From contig NC_081411.1 of NCBI RefSeq assembly GCF_030272615.1, positions 212,242,744 to 212,306,743 of the forward strand: a stretch of 64,000 nucleotides of DNA. Direction: 5' to 3'. The translations under genes were made by a program, and so were the position numbers. This document shows, in pieces, positions 25,401 through 36,972 of the stretch; position 1 is the first letter of the stretch; every line of letters starts with the position of its first letter. The notes below the pieces were generated by a model. The model did not search any database. It worked only from the letters and a program-made list of their open reading frames with translations, and was not told the DNA's origin. The DNA comes from Cryptomeria japonica. Taxonomy: Eukaryota; Streptophyta; Pinopsida; Cupressales; Cupressaceae.

Positions 25401-25606
25401 TTGAAAAAGCCCCCCAAAATAAAATAAAATAAAATAAACTTGAAAATGCTCAAAAAAGTAGAAAATTTGAAAAATACATAAAATTTTGAGTCAAAATGTG
25501 GGAGCAACCATAGAAATGTTCCTTAGGTTGACATTTCCCAACTTCATGAGAGATTGGGTGCATAGTTGTATCCTAGGCAGTTATCCGAATTTGCATTTGT
25601 AGGAAG
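22091..25606. other. Non-genic stretch with degenerate short repeats
   Basis: No gene is recognised. Between about 22640 and 23480 many diverged copies of words such as 'gaagttta', 'aaagtttgg' and 'cttgaaaa' recur, as in an old tandem repeat or retroelement UTR. The open frames here are short and lack motifs. The (GA)n tract at 22388-22415 is the only sharp feature. Confidence 0.5.
22388..22415. repeat. (GA)n microsatellite
   Basis: A 28-base perfect AG/GA tract. Confidence 0.95.
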
Positions 25607-26182
25607 TTGCAGAACCTTAACACAACCGAACATGATGAACTAATTTGTTTAACGTTTCTATCAAGAGTGGAGCTAACACTGCAAGGAAAGATCTTCTTTT
25701 GGGATATTTCCAAGCTAGAAGTGTTCATAAAACTAGGTAGTTCCAATTCTCCATCATGCAATGATGAGTATACTCGATTTAGGGGTTTGATTGAGAATCG
25801 GGTTGGTCTCACTAAAGAGATATGCTTGGAAAGCGTTTTGTTACCTTGGTGGTGTAGAACTCATCATGTCCCTCATTCCAAATTCTCTTGTTTACTATGT
25901 TCAGAGGCAGTTAATCAAGTGAGATATCAATATGGATTGCTAAAGTCACTGGATGACTGCATCATAGATAAAATGTGGAGCACATGCCTCGTTGCTAACG
26001 AGTACAAAAGAACGCAAGACCAATGCAACACCACACTCTCTAAGGATGAAAAAGAGTTGCCGGAAGTTGGTTCGGATGAATCCAACAATCTAACTATGGT
26101 AGTGAATGGCCTTGCATGCCTTGCATCTGAGGAGGAAAAAGTTGGAGAAAGTGAGCAAGCAAACACCATGGAACAACCATAG
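25607..26182 (+). pseudogene. Unidentified ORF (191 codons), possibly retroelement-derived
   Basis: I do not recognise this protein. It opens MQNLNTTEHDEL, has a middle part with CLES-LPWWCRTHH and C-x2-C residues (FSCLLCSE), and ends in an acidic, Asn/Ser/Glu-rich tail. Protein-like acidic text continues in the same frame past the stop to about 26296 with two more stops, then resumes in another frame near 26290 with a repeated DEAPI unit. That pattern fits a decayed longer coding region. It lies just upstream of an LTR element but on the opposite strand, so it is not part of that element. Chance is not excluded. Confidence 0.3.
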
Positions 26183-27282
26183 ATTGGAGAAAAGTTCGAG
26201 GAAGCCCCACAAATGGAGGATGCATTCTAGGAACTCGTTGGGGACGTTTTTGAAGATCAAGCTATTGGAGAGTCCTTCTACTTGAGGACATGCTGACAAA
26301 AACACACAAGGTTGCATGGTTTATGCAACATGAAGATGCACCGATAGATGAAGCACCGATAGATGAAGCACCTCATGTTCTCGAGTTCAAGTTTAGGTTT
26401 GATTTTCAACTTGTACAACCTGTTGTTGAATTTGATGTTGATTTGCACACACTAAATGCAAGCAAGATGCTGCACCACCAGTTGTAGCCTCTTGAAGTTG
26501 CTGAGGATCACCCACAACCACACAACTAGGAAATTCTTGATGAATGGATCAGAAATGTGTGGTTAAAAAAAATTAGTTTCTCGAGATTCTTTTCGTAGAA
26601 TGATTCAAAAAGTGTTGTTTATTTTATTCTTTAAAGACTATAAAATGCAAGAAATTGTTACTAATAAATTGTATAGGAACATTGGCAATTGTACTTCTAA
26701 AACCATAAAATGGTCTACCGAGGCTATAAATGATGAGGTTTTGGCACTTTGTGCCCTTAATGGATTACCATTAAGAATGTCCCTATTGAAAAACAAGGTG
26801 AAGAAAGCTTGCAATATGAACTTTAAATGAATACTATTGCAATTTTGAAACTAAGATTAACCCTCATCAAAGTGATTGTAGAAACAAAACGAGAACAAGA
26901 AAACCATTGAACATGAAACATTAGATTTACGTAGAGAAATCTTTTTGGGGAAAAAAACCCACCATAGAAAGAGAGGGAAGTATATTACTAATCCAATGAA
27001 GATACAACAATAAGACACTTCTCTATAGACATTTGTAAAACTTGAAAGCACTTTGTTACCCTAGAAATTGAATAGGGTTGAATGAAAAACACTAGCTCAA
27101 GGCAACAATTTATAGGAGTTTGTGAGAGTGAATACCACTATGGTATCACCAAACAATAGGCAACGAAACCACATGGAAAAAATCACACCCACCTCCCAAA
27201 ACAACCTCTTGCAGATGCTCTTACAATTGTCATAAGGCATTTCTCATGCATGTGCACCTATGTAAGGATTATGTCATAAATA

Positions 27283-28448
27283 TGTTGGCATTTTTGATGA
27301 TTATGTTGTGATTGTCATTGATGGACACACACTTGCATTAAGATCACTTTTTATATGTATGAGTTAAAGCTCAACCGGAATTTGTTGCAATCGGTATGAT
27401 GTATTATAGTCTTTAGACTATCGGTGTTTTGCAAAATGTGTTTACTAGTATGAAGCGGTACGAAGATCCCAAGCAGTTCGAGGATCTCAAGCGGTACGAG
27501 GGATCAAAGTGGCAAAACACATATTTCCCAGTCTTCATCTTTGTCAAACCGGCAACTGATATTTTGTATGAATCGGTAATACTCTGTGATGAGTTACCAA
27601 CCGACATTTTGTGATGAGTTACCATCCACCGATTGTTTGACGGTGCCGACACTTTGGCGGTGCTTTTTGTGTCGTGTTACCAAGTATGTCTAGATTCATT
27701 GAACCTAGGAAATTGGATCGTAAACCTATTGGACCGACATGAAATCAGATTCCTTTATAAGGACATCATGTCTAGGGTTTTAGTTAGTTGCTAGGGTTTA
27801 AGGTGGTTGATGAGTTTTTGTAAGTATGATCTTAACTGAGAAGATCAAGTTTTTGTGAGCCGTAACTAAGTGTGAGTTACTGAAGACTGAAGTAATGCTG
27901 AAATGCATTAACTATGAGCCATAGTGGATCTAACCAAGCAATCCGTGCTATTTGCTAGATCAATCACTTGTTGATTACTCACATCTTTGACAAGTCTGAA
28001 ACCCTTAACCGGGTAGGCCCATAAAGCCTTTTGTAAATCCTCTAACAAGGTGGTTCACATCTGTGGATCTAAAATCCTCTAGTAAGGTAGTCTTTGATCG
28101 GACTTATCTCCTAACAGAGATTGAGATTCCTAACAGGATTTGTTCTGGTAAAGAACATTGTTTGACCTTAACCGGTCTGACCTTAACTGGTCCGGTTTCT
28201 ACTCTGCAAATAGTTACTTGTGAGTTTCATCTCACTTTGGTTTTTCCCATTTGGGTTTCCATGTCAAATATCTTGTGTTATGGTGTTATTGCTCCTGTGG
28301 GTGAATGTCTTATTTGCATTTTGGTTTGCATGTGTGTTAACCGGTTTGTCTATTAAACTGTCCTACCGGTTTATCACTAGATTGTTTAAGTATTTAAATA
28401 CAGTGTTTTTCGGTATACTAATTCACCCCCCCCTCTTAGTATTCATCA
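27283..28448 (+). mobile_element. Solo LTR of a second Copia-like family
   Basis: This 1166-base block begins TGTTGGCATTTTTGATG and ends TTAGTATTCATCA, with canonical TG...CA ends. It is flanked by the perfect 5-base duplication AAATA (27278-27282 and 28449-28453). Removing it restores the host LTR, as comparison with 30400-30420 shows. Near its right end is 'attcacccccccctctta', the same kind of C-run that ends the large Copia LTRs at 38.4 and 44.6 kb, so the families are related. No internal region is present, so LTR-LTR recombination is inferred. Orientation is inferred from that C-run. Confidence 0.9.
27453..27505 (+). repeat. 18-bp repeat, three copies, inside the solo LTR
   Basis: Three adjacent diverged units of the form 'aagcggtacgaagatccc' start at 27453, 27471 and 27489. 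They may be enhancer-like repeats of the LTR; this is inference. Confidence 0.75.
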
Positions 28449-28739
28449 AAATATTGCCATAGATGCTATCATAGAAATAATGACTGTCGTATATTCTCTT
28501 ACAACTCTTGGCAAGTGTCCATGTACCTCAAAATATAATCTTGCAAGAGGGGTCACTTAGCTATTTTGTCCTTTTCCTAGAGGATAAAAGGTAAAATTAA
28601 CTTTACCTTTACATGGTCTCTTTCACCACCATTAATTAAATAGTTTAACCTCTTGTGGGTAAATTATAAAAGATATTTAGTAAAAGAATAAATTAAAGTA
28701 TATAAAACGTTGATGGCATCTAAATCCTAACATTCTCCC

Positions 28740-29880
28740 ACTTGACATCATACATTATAAATTATCCCATAGAGATACATAATACAAATCAAGTACACTG
28801 ATCAAGGCCCATGGCCTTCCTACACTAAGAGAACTTATATGTGTTTATTGGCTTCATAACAGAATCTACAACATTATCCAAAGTTTTAACTTTTTCAATT
28901 AAGACTTATCCACTCTCAACCATCTCTTTCACAAAGTGATACTGTACATCAACATGTTTAGTACGAGCATGATACATAGGATTTTTGGCCAAACATATGA
29001 CACTCTAACTATCACATCCAATCCTCACTATCTTGCAATTAAAACCAATAGCATTACCAAGTCTTTGTAACCAAACCGCCTCTTTTGAGGCATGTGTAGC
29101 AGCCATATATTCTGTTTCAATGGTGGATAATTAAATTGTAGGTCATCTTTTACTCATCCAACTCACTACACCTCCAAACAATGTAAATACATAGCCACTA
29201 GTGGACCTTTGATTTTCCAAGTCACCTGCTCAATCTGCATCAACAAAACCCTGTATGTCTAATGACTTATACACATCATTAGTACCATGATAATCCAAAC
29301 AATAATCAGAAGTACCTCACAAGTACTTTAATACGTTTTTAACAAAAGTTCAATGCTCTTTACATGGGTTAGACATAAACCTTCTTAGAACTCTCACTAC
29401 ATGGGCTATATTTGGTCTAGTACAAACCATTGCATACCTTAAACCACCGATGACACTAGCATTAGGAACATTAGACATTTCTTCCATATCATCATTAGAA
29501 TTAGGACACGTCTACACTCAACTTACTACCAATCATAAACGGAATACTTATTGGCCTAAAGTCTTGCATTTTAAATCTTTGCAAAGTGGTATCAAATACT
29601 TACTTTGACTTAACCAAAGCTTTCTGTGAACTTGATCCTTGCTAATTTCCATCCCAAGGATATATCTAGTAGCCCCCAAATCCTTCATATCAAATGTGCC
29701 AGAAAGTGGACTTTTGAGCTCTCTAGCCATTGCCTTACTGTTACCAATAAACATGCCATCAACATACAAGACGATAATCAATAACTGATCATCAATAACC
29801 TTAATATAAACACAATGATCCTCCTTTCTTCTAACATAACCCAAATTTAATGCAAAAGTGTCAAACTTTTGGTATAACAT
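28740..29880 (-). pseudogene. Copia RT/RNase H remnant
   Basis: The minus strand reads LGYVRRKEDHCVYIKVIDDQ, then LYVDGMFIG where Copia RT has a YVDD box, so the second catalytic aspartate is replaced by glycine. It continues with FDMKDLGATRYILGMEI, then RNase H text (GFVDAD, ENQRSTSGYVF, ETEYMAATHASKEAVWL, NPMYHARTKHVDV). Stops interrupt it repeatedly. The RT text begins within about 40 bases of the PBS, so everything upstream in pol and all of gag has been lost. Confidence 0.85.
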
Positions 29881-29902
29881 AGTGATATCAACAAAATTGT
29901 TA

Positions 29903-29914
29903 GCTCTGATACCA
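29903..29914 (-). other. Primer-binding site of the deleted Copia element
   Basis: The minus strand reads TGGTATCAGAGC, complementary to initiator-Met tRNA, next to the 5' LTR. Confidence 0.9.
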
Positions 29915-29917
29915 AAT

Positions 29918-30701
29918 GTTAAAAAACAAGGCGAAGAAAGCTTGCAATATGAACTTTAAATGAATACTATTGGAAATATGAAACTAAGATTAACCCTTAT
30001 CAAAGTGATTGTAGAATCAAAACAAGAACAAGAAAACCATTGCACATGAAACACCAAATTTATGTGGAGAAACCATTTCTGGAAAAACTCTACCACAAAA
30101 AGAGAAGTAAGTATATTATTAATCCAATGAATAATACAACAACAATATGTTTCTTTGTAGACCTTTGCAAAACTTGACAACACTCCATTACCCTACAAAT
30201 TGAACAAGGCTAAATGAAGAACGATAGATTAATACACCAATTTATTGGAGTTTGTGAGGATGAATCACTATGATATCAACAAACAACAAGAAGCAAAACC
30301 ACATGGAAAAACTCACACCCACCTCACAAAATAGCCTCTTATAGATGCTCTTATATTTGTCTTAAGGCATCTCTCATGCATGCGCACCTATGTAAGGATT
30401 TTGTCATACATATTGTCATAGATGTTGTCATAGCAATAATGACTATCATAACCATCATATATTCTCTTACAACTCTTGACAAGTGTCCAAGCATCTCAAA
30501 ATAGAATATTTCAAGAGGGGTGAAACTAGCTATTTTGTCCTATTTCTAGAGGACAAATGGTAAAAGTAACTTTGCCTTTACACAGTCTCTTTCACCATCG
30601 TTGGTTAAACGGTTCAACCTCTTATGGGTAAATTACAAAAGATATTTAGGTAAACAATAAATTAAAGGATTTACAAGGTTGATGACACCTAAATCCTAAT
30701 A
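29918..30701 (-). repeat. 5' LTR of the deleted Copia element
   Basis: A direct repeat of 26787-28732 without the nested block. It begins 'tgttaaaaaacaagg' beside the PBS and ends 'cctaaatcctaata'. Confidence 0.85.
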
Positions 30702-30754
30702 TCCCTCCCTTAATGTGGGCGTTTATTGCTTAATTTCTTTCTCCTCTGAGCAAA

Positions 30755-31225
30755 GTGCTTAAAATGGATGAAGCTAGGGTTACACTGCTACATTTGGATT
30801 CCATGGTTTTAGTTTTTCTCACCCCTAACATTGATGTGCCTAAATCTATTAATATAAATCTTGAAGAATCCTCTTTTTCATGCTTTGTTGCAATCTCAGG
30901 AGGGTTAAATCCTTGTTATTTGTGTCAAAAACATGGGCATGTAAGGAAAAATTGTCCCATTATACTCAATAGACCCGATAAAGTGGATGTATCCCATAAA
31001 CCTAATGGGCTTCCCTCAAATGGCAATGTGGCAAAACATGCCGTGCTCAATAATTGCAATGCCTCAAATACTAGTCTTAAAACCCATATTATCGGGGTTG
31101 ATAATTCTATTAACCATGTCTCTAGCATTCTTGTGTCAACAAGTAAGATGGTCACCGATGTTTGGATCCAACTTGTATATGCCTACTCTGTTCAACACGG
31201 GTCATTCGTGAAACCCTATTTTTGA
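30755..31225 (+). pseudogene. L1 ORF1 remnant with CCHC zinc knuckle
   Basis: The protein contains CYLCQKHGHVRKNC, a C-x2-C-x4-H-x4-C knuckle as found after the DUF4283 domain of plant L1 ORF1. The N-terminal DUF4283 part is missing or unreadable. Asn/Ser-rich text follows, as is common in these tails. Confidence 0.7.
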
Positions 31226-32599
31226 GATGCCCAACATTCTTGACCTCATACCTCAAATCTTGGAGAGAGGGGTTGCCAGAAGCCCCCTAGTTTGTTTTGG
31301 CAACAAACTACAAATTGTTAATTTGAGCCCATTTTTTCTGGTATTTCATTCTCTCCTAGCATTTGTCCCTCCAATATCTCGTTGGACCTCCCTAGCCCCA
31401 ATTCCTTGTTTACTTTCTACTTTGTAATCTTGGAATCTATTATCAATTGCTTTCCCCCAAAACCTTTGGTGAGCTATCTAAGAACATAGAGCTTTCCTCA
31501 AAACCTTGACAAACCTAGGAAGAAGAAAGCTCAACAAATAGTGTTGGATAAAATTTGGGAAAACATTGCTCTAAGGAAGAAAGATATAATTGAGAAAAAT
31601 GAATGCTGAGTCTATTGAGTTATATAACACAAACACTAACATCCTTAAACCATGTAAAAGGTTCTTTTTCAAAATCCATCAACTCGATGCTAAATTGTGA
31701 ACTTGAAACAATGGTTAAAAGTATAGTTTGAGGAATTGAAAACAAGAATCAAGTTGCTAGGAGTTTGCAAAATTTTAACAGCCCAACAACTTCCTCTATT
31801 TCTAAGGTGGGTAGAAAACCAATCATTAACACTGAAATAATAGCTGATTTGGTTTTTAATGGGCAATATATTGAGTTAAATAATGATACAATCAACAAAA
31901 GTAAAGAGGCTAAGGATAATCATACATACGTTGTTTCCCATGAGCATGATCAAACTATTAAGTTTTTGTAGGCTCCTAGTAATTTGACCCCTAAAACCTT
32001 GGAAAGTGACCTTGTTTTGGACTCTACAACTGTACTCATAATAGGAGAAAGAAACTTGTTCTAGTTTGGATATTATTGGAGAGGCAAAAATAGACCCTAC
32101 CAACAGTATAATAATTTAACCCCTAACACCTTGGAAAGTGACCCTGTTTTAGACTCCACAACTATAACCAAATAGGAGAAATAAACTTGTATTGATTTGG
32201 ATATTATTGGAAAGACAAATATAAATCGTACCAACTTTATTGATAATATTGATATTTTAGAATTAGATGCTTGCATAAAGAAGCATGACAAATCTAAAGA
32301 GGCTAAGTTAGAAATTATTAGTGAGACTATTGTAGAAACTTCTAGGAGATAGCATAGCCTGGGAATTAATGAAAAGAACCAACTCCCTACTATTGGATCT
32401 TCGCCCACCTCTATAAAGGCCAATGAGGACAAAGATCTTTCCCACTGACAATGGTAAATTTAATATCTTGAAACATAAAAGGAAAAACATAACTAAGGAG
32501 TCCCCAACTCCTCTCTATAAGAGGAAGGAAATTGAAGATTGTCTTCTTAAATGCTTTGAGGGATTTTAGAAACCTTTGGATATATTCCAATGATGGTTA

Positions 32600-34140
32600 A
32601 CATGGGGTTTTCTATGTACTTCTTGGAATTTTAGGGGTCTTGAGACCCCTAACAAGAAATATGTTGTAATAATATTTTTGAATATAGTTAAAGGCAAAGA
32701 TGTAGTCTCTTTCCAAGAAGTAGAAGCTACGAAATTTACTCTTGATATTAATATTAAATGCATATGGAAAGAGTCAATTTAATTTTTCACCAATCATGAG
32801 AGAGGAAAGGTGAAGGGAAATGGGACATCCTAGAAAGCCATAAAAGAGGAAACAAACATAGTAGATTTCCCATGATTAAAACCTTAGGAAAGTGATTACA
32901 ATTTACAGATGTAAGAAAATTTTAGTAGCATTGTGACATACATATTTAATACATGTTAAAATCATGAAACGAGAAGAATGAGACAAAAGAGATAACACAA
33001 ATATATGTGGGGAAAACCCTTTCAGGCAAAAAACCCCACACTCCAAAACATTGAGCCATTGCATTATTCATAAACAAGTTACAATACATTTATAGGCTCT
33101 AAGCCTTTACATAGAGATTTACATCCCGCTCCATCCTAGAGAAAATCCAACAACATAACCCTATAATAATGAGCTCCTCTCCCCTCTTAAATCAACTAAG
33201 GCATCAACATATAAATAGAGCTCAACACAAAGAGGTAGGTGCCCTTGGTTTCACAAATCATCTTCAACACCTAAGAGGTAAGTTGTGTCATAAACAATAT
33301 CTTTCTAATCCCACGACATGTTGCTCATAGCAACTTCCAAGGCAACAACAACTATCCCACCCATAACAGTCATCTTGTCAAATACAATGTAAGTACAACA
33401 TAGAATTTACCATGACCAAGAATAGGTACCTTTCTTACCTCAAACCATTTGTCAAAAGTGAACTCCATCATAAATACCAAAAGCTAAAATACAACTCCAA
33501 TACATAATAGAAGCTGAAAACCAAGACTCTTTAGTCAATGTAGGAAATTGCCAAATCAATTTCCACTCCAACATAGCATCTTCCAAGCGGTGCCAACTTC
33601 CTAGAAAATAAGGAACATGTCATCTCATCACTTGCCATGTAGGATGACACCTCACCAAGAGTTCCCACAAAGTGAATGACAACTTAGGAAGTTTATATCT
33701 TATAATAAATCAATCAGACAACAATTAATTAATTCGTTATGTTAGGACTCTAAGGTTGAGACACCTTAATCCCAACAAAAGGGTGGCTCTGCCATTCTGA
33801 TCCTTAATAGATGTCCCCTCCTCTCCTTGTAATAGTTATGTGGATATTTATAGGAAAACATGATTTAAGATTTAGTTTGTGTTTAGTTTATGCTCCTAAT
33901 GACTATAGGGATAGGATAGATCGATTTAAATGGTTGTACAATCTTAAGGACTTCCCTTGGATCATGGGCGGGGATTTCAATATGATTGAATGCCAAGAGG
34001 ATAAGGTAAGGTGAATAAGGATGGAGTGGAAAGGCAATGAATTGTACTACTTGTCTAGAATGAAGTCTAAATTGAATTTCCTTGACCCCCTAGAAGGTAA
34101 GAAGGAGCATAGTTCTTGGTCATATGTTCACTTAGTGCAA
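32600..34140 (+). pseudogene. L1 ORF2 endonuclease remnant
   Basis: The start is visible as TSWNFRGLETPNK with SFQEVEATKF further on (the Q-E-T motif of the L1 endonuclease, altered). After the LTR-like block the reading resumes with GGSAILI, then CLVYAPNDYRDRIDRFKWL and WIMGGDFNMIE, which is the conserved G-D-F-N box of the endonuclease fold. Stop codons and frameshifts disable it. Confidence 0.75.
32954..33777 (-). repeat. LTR-like block inside the L1 endonuclease
   Basis: On the minus strand the block starts TGTTGGGATTAAGG and ends TTTTAACA, canonical TG...CA ends, with a length of 824. Its text (atcatgaaacgagaag..., gtggggaaaaccctttc) resembles the style of the LTRs at 26787 and 29918 in a diverged form. 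No target duplication or PBS was found, and about 150 bases of unexplained sequence lie to its left, so borders are tentative. Confidence 0.45.
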
Positions 34141-34531
34141 TTCTCAACAAGGCAATAAAAGAATCTACTACATGTTGGATAGGTTCTATGTAAATAAGGA
34201 CTACTTCAATTTCAATAAATAGCTCTCTCTAGGTGTATAACTAAGGTCATATCACACTAAAATATGAATGATGTAATAAATATCTCTTCCCTTTCCATGT
34301 TTATCTGTTTGTGCTAGGAGTGCCTCCAAGGTGGTTGTGGTTGTTGATATATATTAAACATGTGGTTTTCCTTCAATAGGAGGCATGAGAATAGGTGGTG
34401 ACGGAAGTTACTCCTTGAGTTTATCAAATTTTTTTGACACAAATAATGCCACTGGAAATTTATATCTTTAAGAAGGAGGTGAAAAAATGGTTGACATTTA
34501 TCTATAAGTTAGGCAATGAATTGATGTAGAC

Positions 34532-35323
34532 CTAAAGCTTGCCTTTTAAACTACATAGTTGCTTAAGATTTTTAGGAGGCGACATTTCAAGTATAACTTT
34601 GAATTTTGCAGGACCCACCTCAATGCATTGTTTTGACACAATGAAACCAAGAAGCTTGCTAGATGTGACCCCAAAGACACATTTATTAGGATTTAACTGT
34701 ACTTTACATTTCTCAACTCCATCAATTTTTTTTGTAAGTACAGTGATATGTCCTTTTCTTTCTTTAGATTTTCTCAAGAGTTCATCCACATAGTCTTTCA
34801 TAGTGTCATGAAGGAGGTCATGAAATACTATAGTAATTTCTGTTTGACGTGTAGCTCCAACGTTTTTCAATCCAAAAGGCATGACTTGATAACAAAATTT
34901 TTCGCAAGGTGTGATAAAAGTTTTGTTTTGGTCCTTAGGTGCAATTTTGATTTGATTATATCTGGAGAACCCATCTATAACTGAAAGAATTTCATGTCCT
35001 GATATTAGGTTGGCAATGATATCAATATTAGACAATCAAAAATCATCTTTAGGACATGCTTTGTTAGGTTATTTGAAATCGGTGTAGACTCAGATGCCCC
35101 TAGTTGGCTTGCCAACTAGTACAATATTGGAGACCCATTTTGGATAATGAATAGGGCATTTGAATCCGACATCTAGCAATTTTTGAAGTTTTGATTTGAC
35201 CAATAGGGCTATTTGTGGATGCATCTTTTTGAGCTTTTGTCTGATATGTTTTTCATTTGGATACATTGCAAGGTGATGAACCATTAGATTTGGATCCAAT
35301 CCGAGCATATCACATATGACCAT
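34532..35323 (-). pseudogene. Ty3/Gypsy reverse transcriptase fragment
   Basis: The minus strand carries RT blocks in one frame: LLDVGFKCPIHYPKWVSNIV, then DGFSRYNQIKIAP, CYQVMPFGLKNVGATRQ, and DYVDELLRKSK where Gypsy RT has Y-V-D-D. The second catalytic aspartate is therefore glutamate. NPNKCVFGV and KLLGFIVS follow. Two or three stops fall around 35036-35089. Gag, integrase and LTRs are not recognisable nearby. Identity as Gypsy pol is clear; the element is a fossil fragment. Confidence 0.88.
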
Positions 35324-35330
35324 GCAAAGT

Positions 35331-36105
35331 TATGCTGCACCTTTTGTAGGAACTCAATGGTATTTTTCTTTTCTTGGTCACTAAGAAATATGACAATGAA
35401 TGCGATTTTAGGATTCTTAGGAGTGCCTAAGTTGACCTCTTCAGTTTCTTTGACAAGAGACATATTCTCTTATTGTGGAGGTATCATGAGAAGTAAGTCA
35501 AATTCCTTATCTTTCTAGTGCTCGATCTAGATTTTCACCAGTAGATACATATTTTTCTTTTACTTTTTTTTTGTGTCTAGTAGTGCCTCATTGAGGTTTT
35601 CACTAGGGGACTTTATATTTTTGTTTTATTTTTTATTTTTGTGACTAAGGGAGTTGACTTGGCTTCCAAAGTATCCATTCTCATGTAGTTGTATTTTGAA
35701 TACTTGTTTATGACACTAGTAGAATTTGGAAATAAATGACTACGTGAGTAAAACTTTTAGTTACGACAACTAGAAATGATTAAATTCTACTAATTTTTTG
35801 CAACACAGTTATAAATAACTAATTTGATCATTGGGTAAAAACCATAACTAAATAATTAGTCACACAAATAAATATGAATAAATAAATGACTATTACTCCT
35901 CAATATTTACATTTTATAATATCATAGATGATATTAAAATTGGCGGTAGTGGGTTGTATTGTGCACAGGGTTAATAGCAAATTGGGAAATTGTTGGTGGG
36001 AGTGGGGAGTATAGTAGATTGTAGAATCGGCAAAGGTAATTTGATGAGGGAGTGAGGAGTACCTATGTCACAAGGTTTGAGTTTGAGTTCAAATTCAACA
36101 ACAAT
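35331..36105. other. AT-rich spacer, no gene
   Basis: T-rich sequence with a weakly repeated 'tagtgcctcattgaggtttt' / 'gattttcaccagtagatac' theme. It may be decayed Gypsy sequence; nothing more can be supported. Confidence 0.5.
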
Positions 36106-36110
36106 AAAAT

Positions 36111-36972
36111 TGTTGGCATTACAGTAAGAAAGATTGTTGATATTCAGTAAGGATATTGAGAAGGTTGTTGAAGATTATTTTATATAACTGAAGAAGGATG
36201 ATAACTATCTTTATAACATTATTTTGTCATTGATGTTAAGAAATTGATTATCTAATTCAGTATGATGTTGCCATATCTTGAGAAGATTGATTAGAAGAGA
36301 ATTAAGATGTCGGTAAAAGACATAGAAAGAATGTGATGAATAAGGGGAGAAATAAGTTATTCAATGGGCAACTATTACCGAGTTAGACAATGATGAGATC
36401 ATGATGTTTAGATTGTTTTGATATCCTACATATGTTGTTAATTGTAAGGTTAATACTATACTATGTCACCGAGCAAAGAACCTAGTCGGTAAACCCTAAG
36501 GAACCTAGTCAGTAAACCCTAAGGTTATCGATATCGGTTAATGAAGGCAAAATGTCTACCGAGTAAAGTTTAGTATTTACTGAGTTGCAACCGAGTTATG
36601 ACTGTACGCATGGGATGGATAAAAACATTATTTAATGAAGGACAATGATTAGCTGGAGATTTATAAATGATTATTATGCCGTGAATGAAGTTTGTTAAAA
36701 GATCTATGGCGAAGGACAATCGGCAGGAAGATCTACAATTGACAGGAAGATCTACATCGTAGATTGAACCGCAATAACCTTGTGCAAGTTCCAAGAAAGG
36801 ACTGCAAGTCTTGAGGAAAGGTAAAACGTTTTCAGATCGAAAGGATACATTGAACCAGGTCAAGTTTGAAGATCTGATGGCTAAGATTGATCATGGGAAA
36901 CGTGATCAAGGAGATTAAGCGGTTAGCAATTGTTTATAAATAAGGAATTGTTGATAAACAATGCATGCGGGC
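36111..36972 (+). repeat. Left part of an outer solo LTR (same family as the large Copia)
   Basis: The block begins TGTTGGCATTACAG and follows the LTR of the large Copia base by base with more differences, up to 'aacaatgcatgcgggc'. There the large Copia is inserted. The rest of this LTR resumes at 44679. Its total length (about 1540) matches the 1523 and 1546 of the inner LTRs. No internal region of its own is found, so it is a solo LTR. Confidence 0.88.

Larger units (their letters stand above)
26787..28732 (-). repeat. 3' LTR of the deleted Copia element (split by a nested insertion)
   Basis: Its two parts, 26787-27282 and 28449-28732, together match 29918-30701 from 'aaacaaggtgaagaaagc' to 'aaatcctaaca'. 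The break is a clean insertion with the word AAATA on both sides. Confidence 0.85.
26787..30701 (-). mobile_element. Copia LTR retrotransposon with large internal deletion and split 3' LTR
   Basis: Two direct repeats of about 780 bases flank only 1.2 kb of internal DNA. The right repeat is the 5' LTR, marked by the PBS at 29903-29914, and the left one is the 3' LTR, preceded on the minus strand by a purine tract. The left LTR is interrupted by a 1166-base solo LTR of another family at 27283-28448. Inside, only the end of RT and RNase H remain; gag, protease and integrase are missing. Copies differ at many sites, so this insertion is older than the intronic Copia. No clean target duplication was found at the outer edges. 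Confidence 0.85.
30740..34240 (+). mobile_element. Decayed L1-type non-LTR retrotransposon, broken by an LTR-like insertion
   Basis: ORF1 C-terminal text with a zinc knuckle (30755-31225) is followed by degenerate spacer. An endonuclease start (near 32610, SWNFRGLETPNK) and, about 1 kb further on, more endonuclease text (33811-34014) come next. RT is absent before the antisense Gypsy fragment begins, so the element is truncated at its 3' side. Stops and frameshifts are frequent. Confidence 0.7.

Noticed and set aside
27453-27505. CRISPR-like repeat array
   Set aside because: Repeats are adjacent without spacers, diverged, and lie inside a plant LTR.
32954-33777. Complete LTR element inside the L1 remnant
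   Set aside because: Only one LTR-like block with TG...CA ends is seen; no PBS, purine tract, internal region or target duplication, so it is listed only as an LTR-like repeat.
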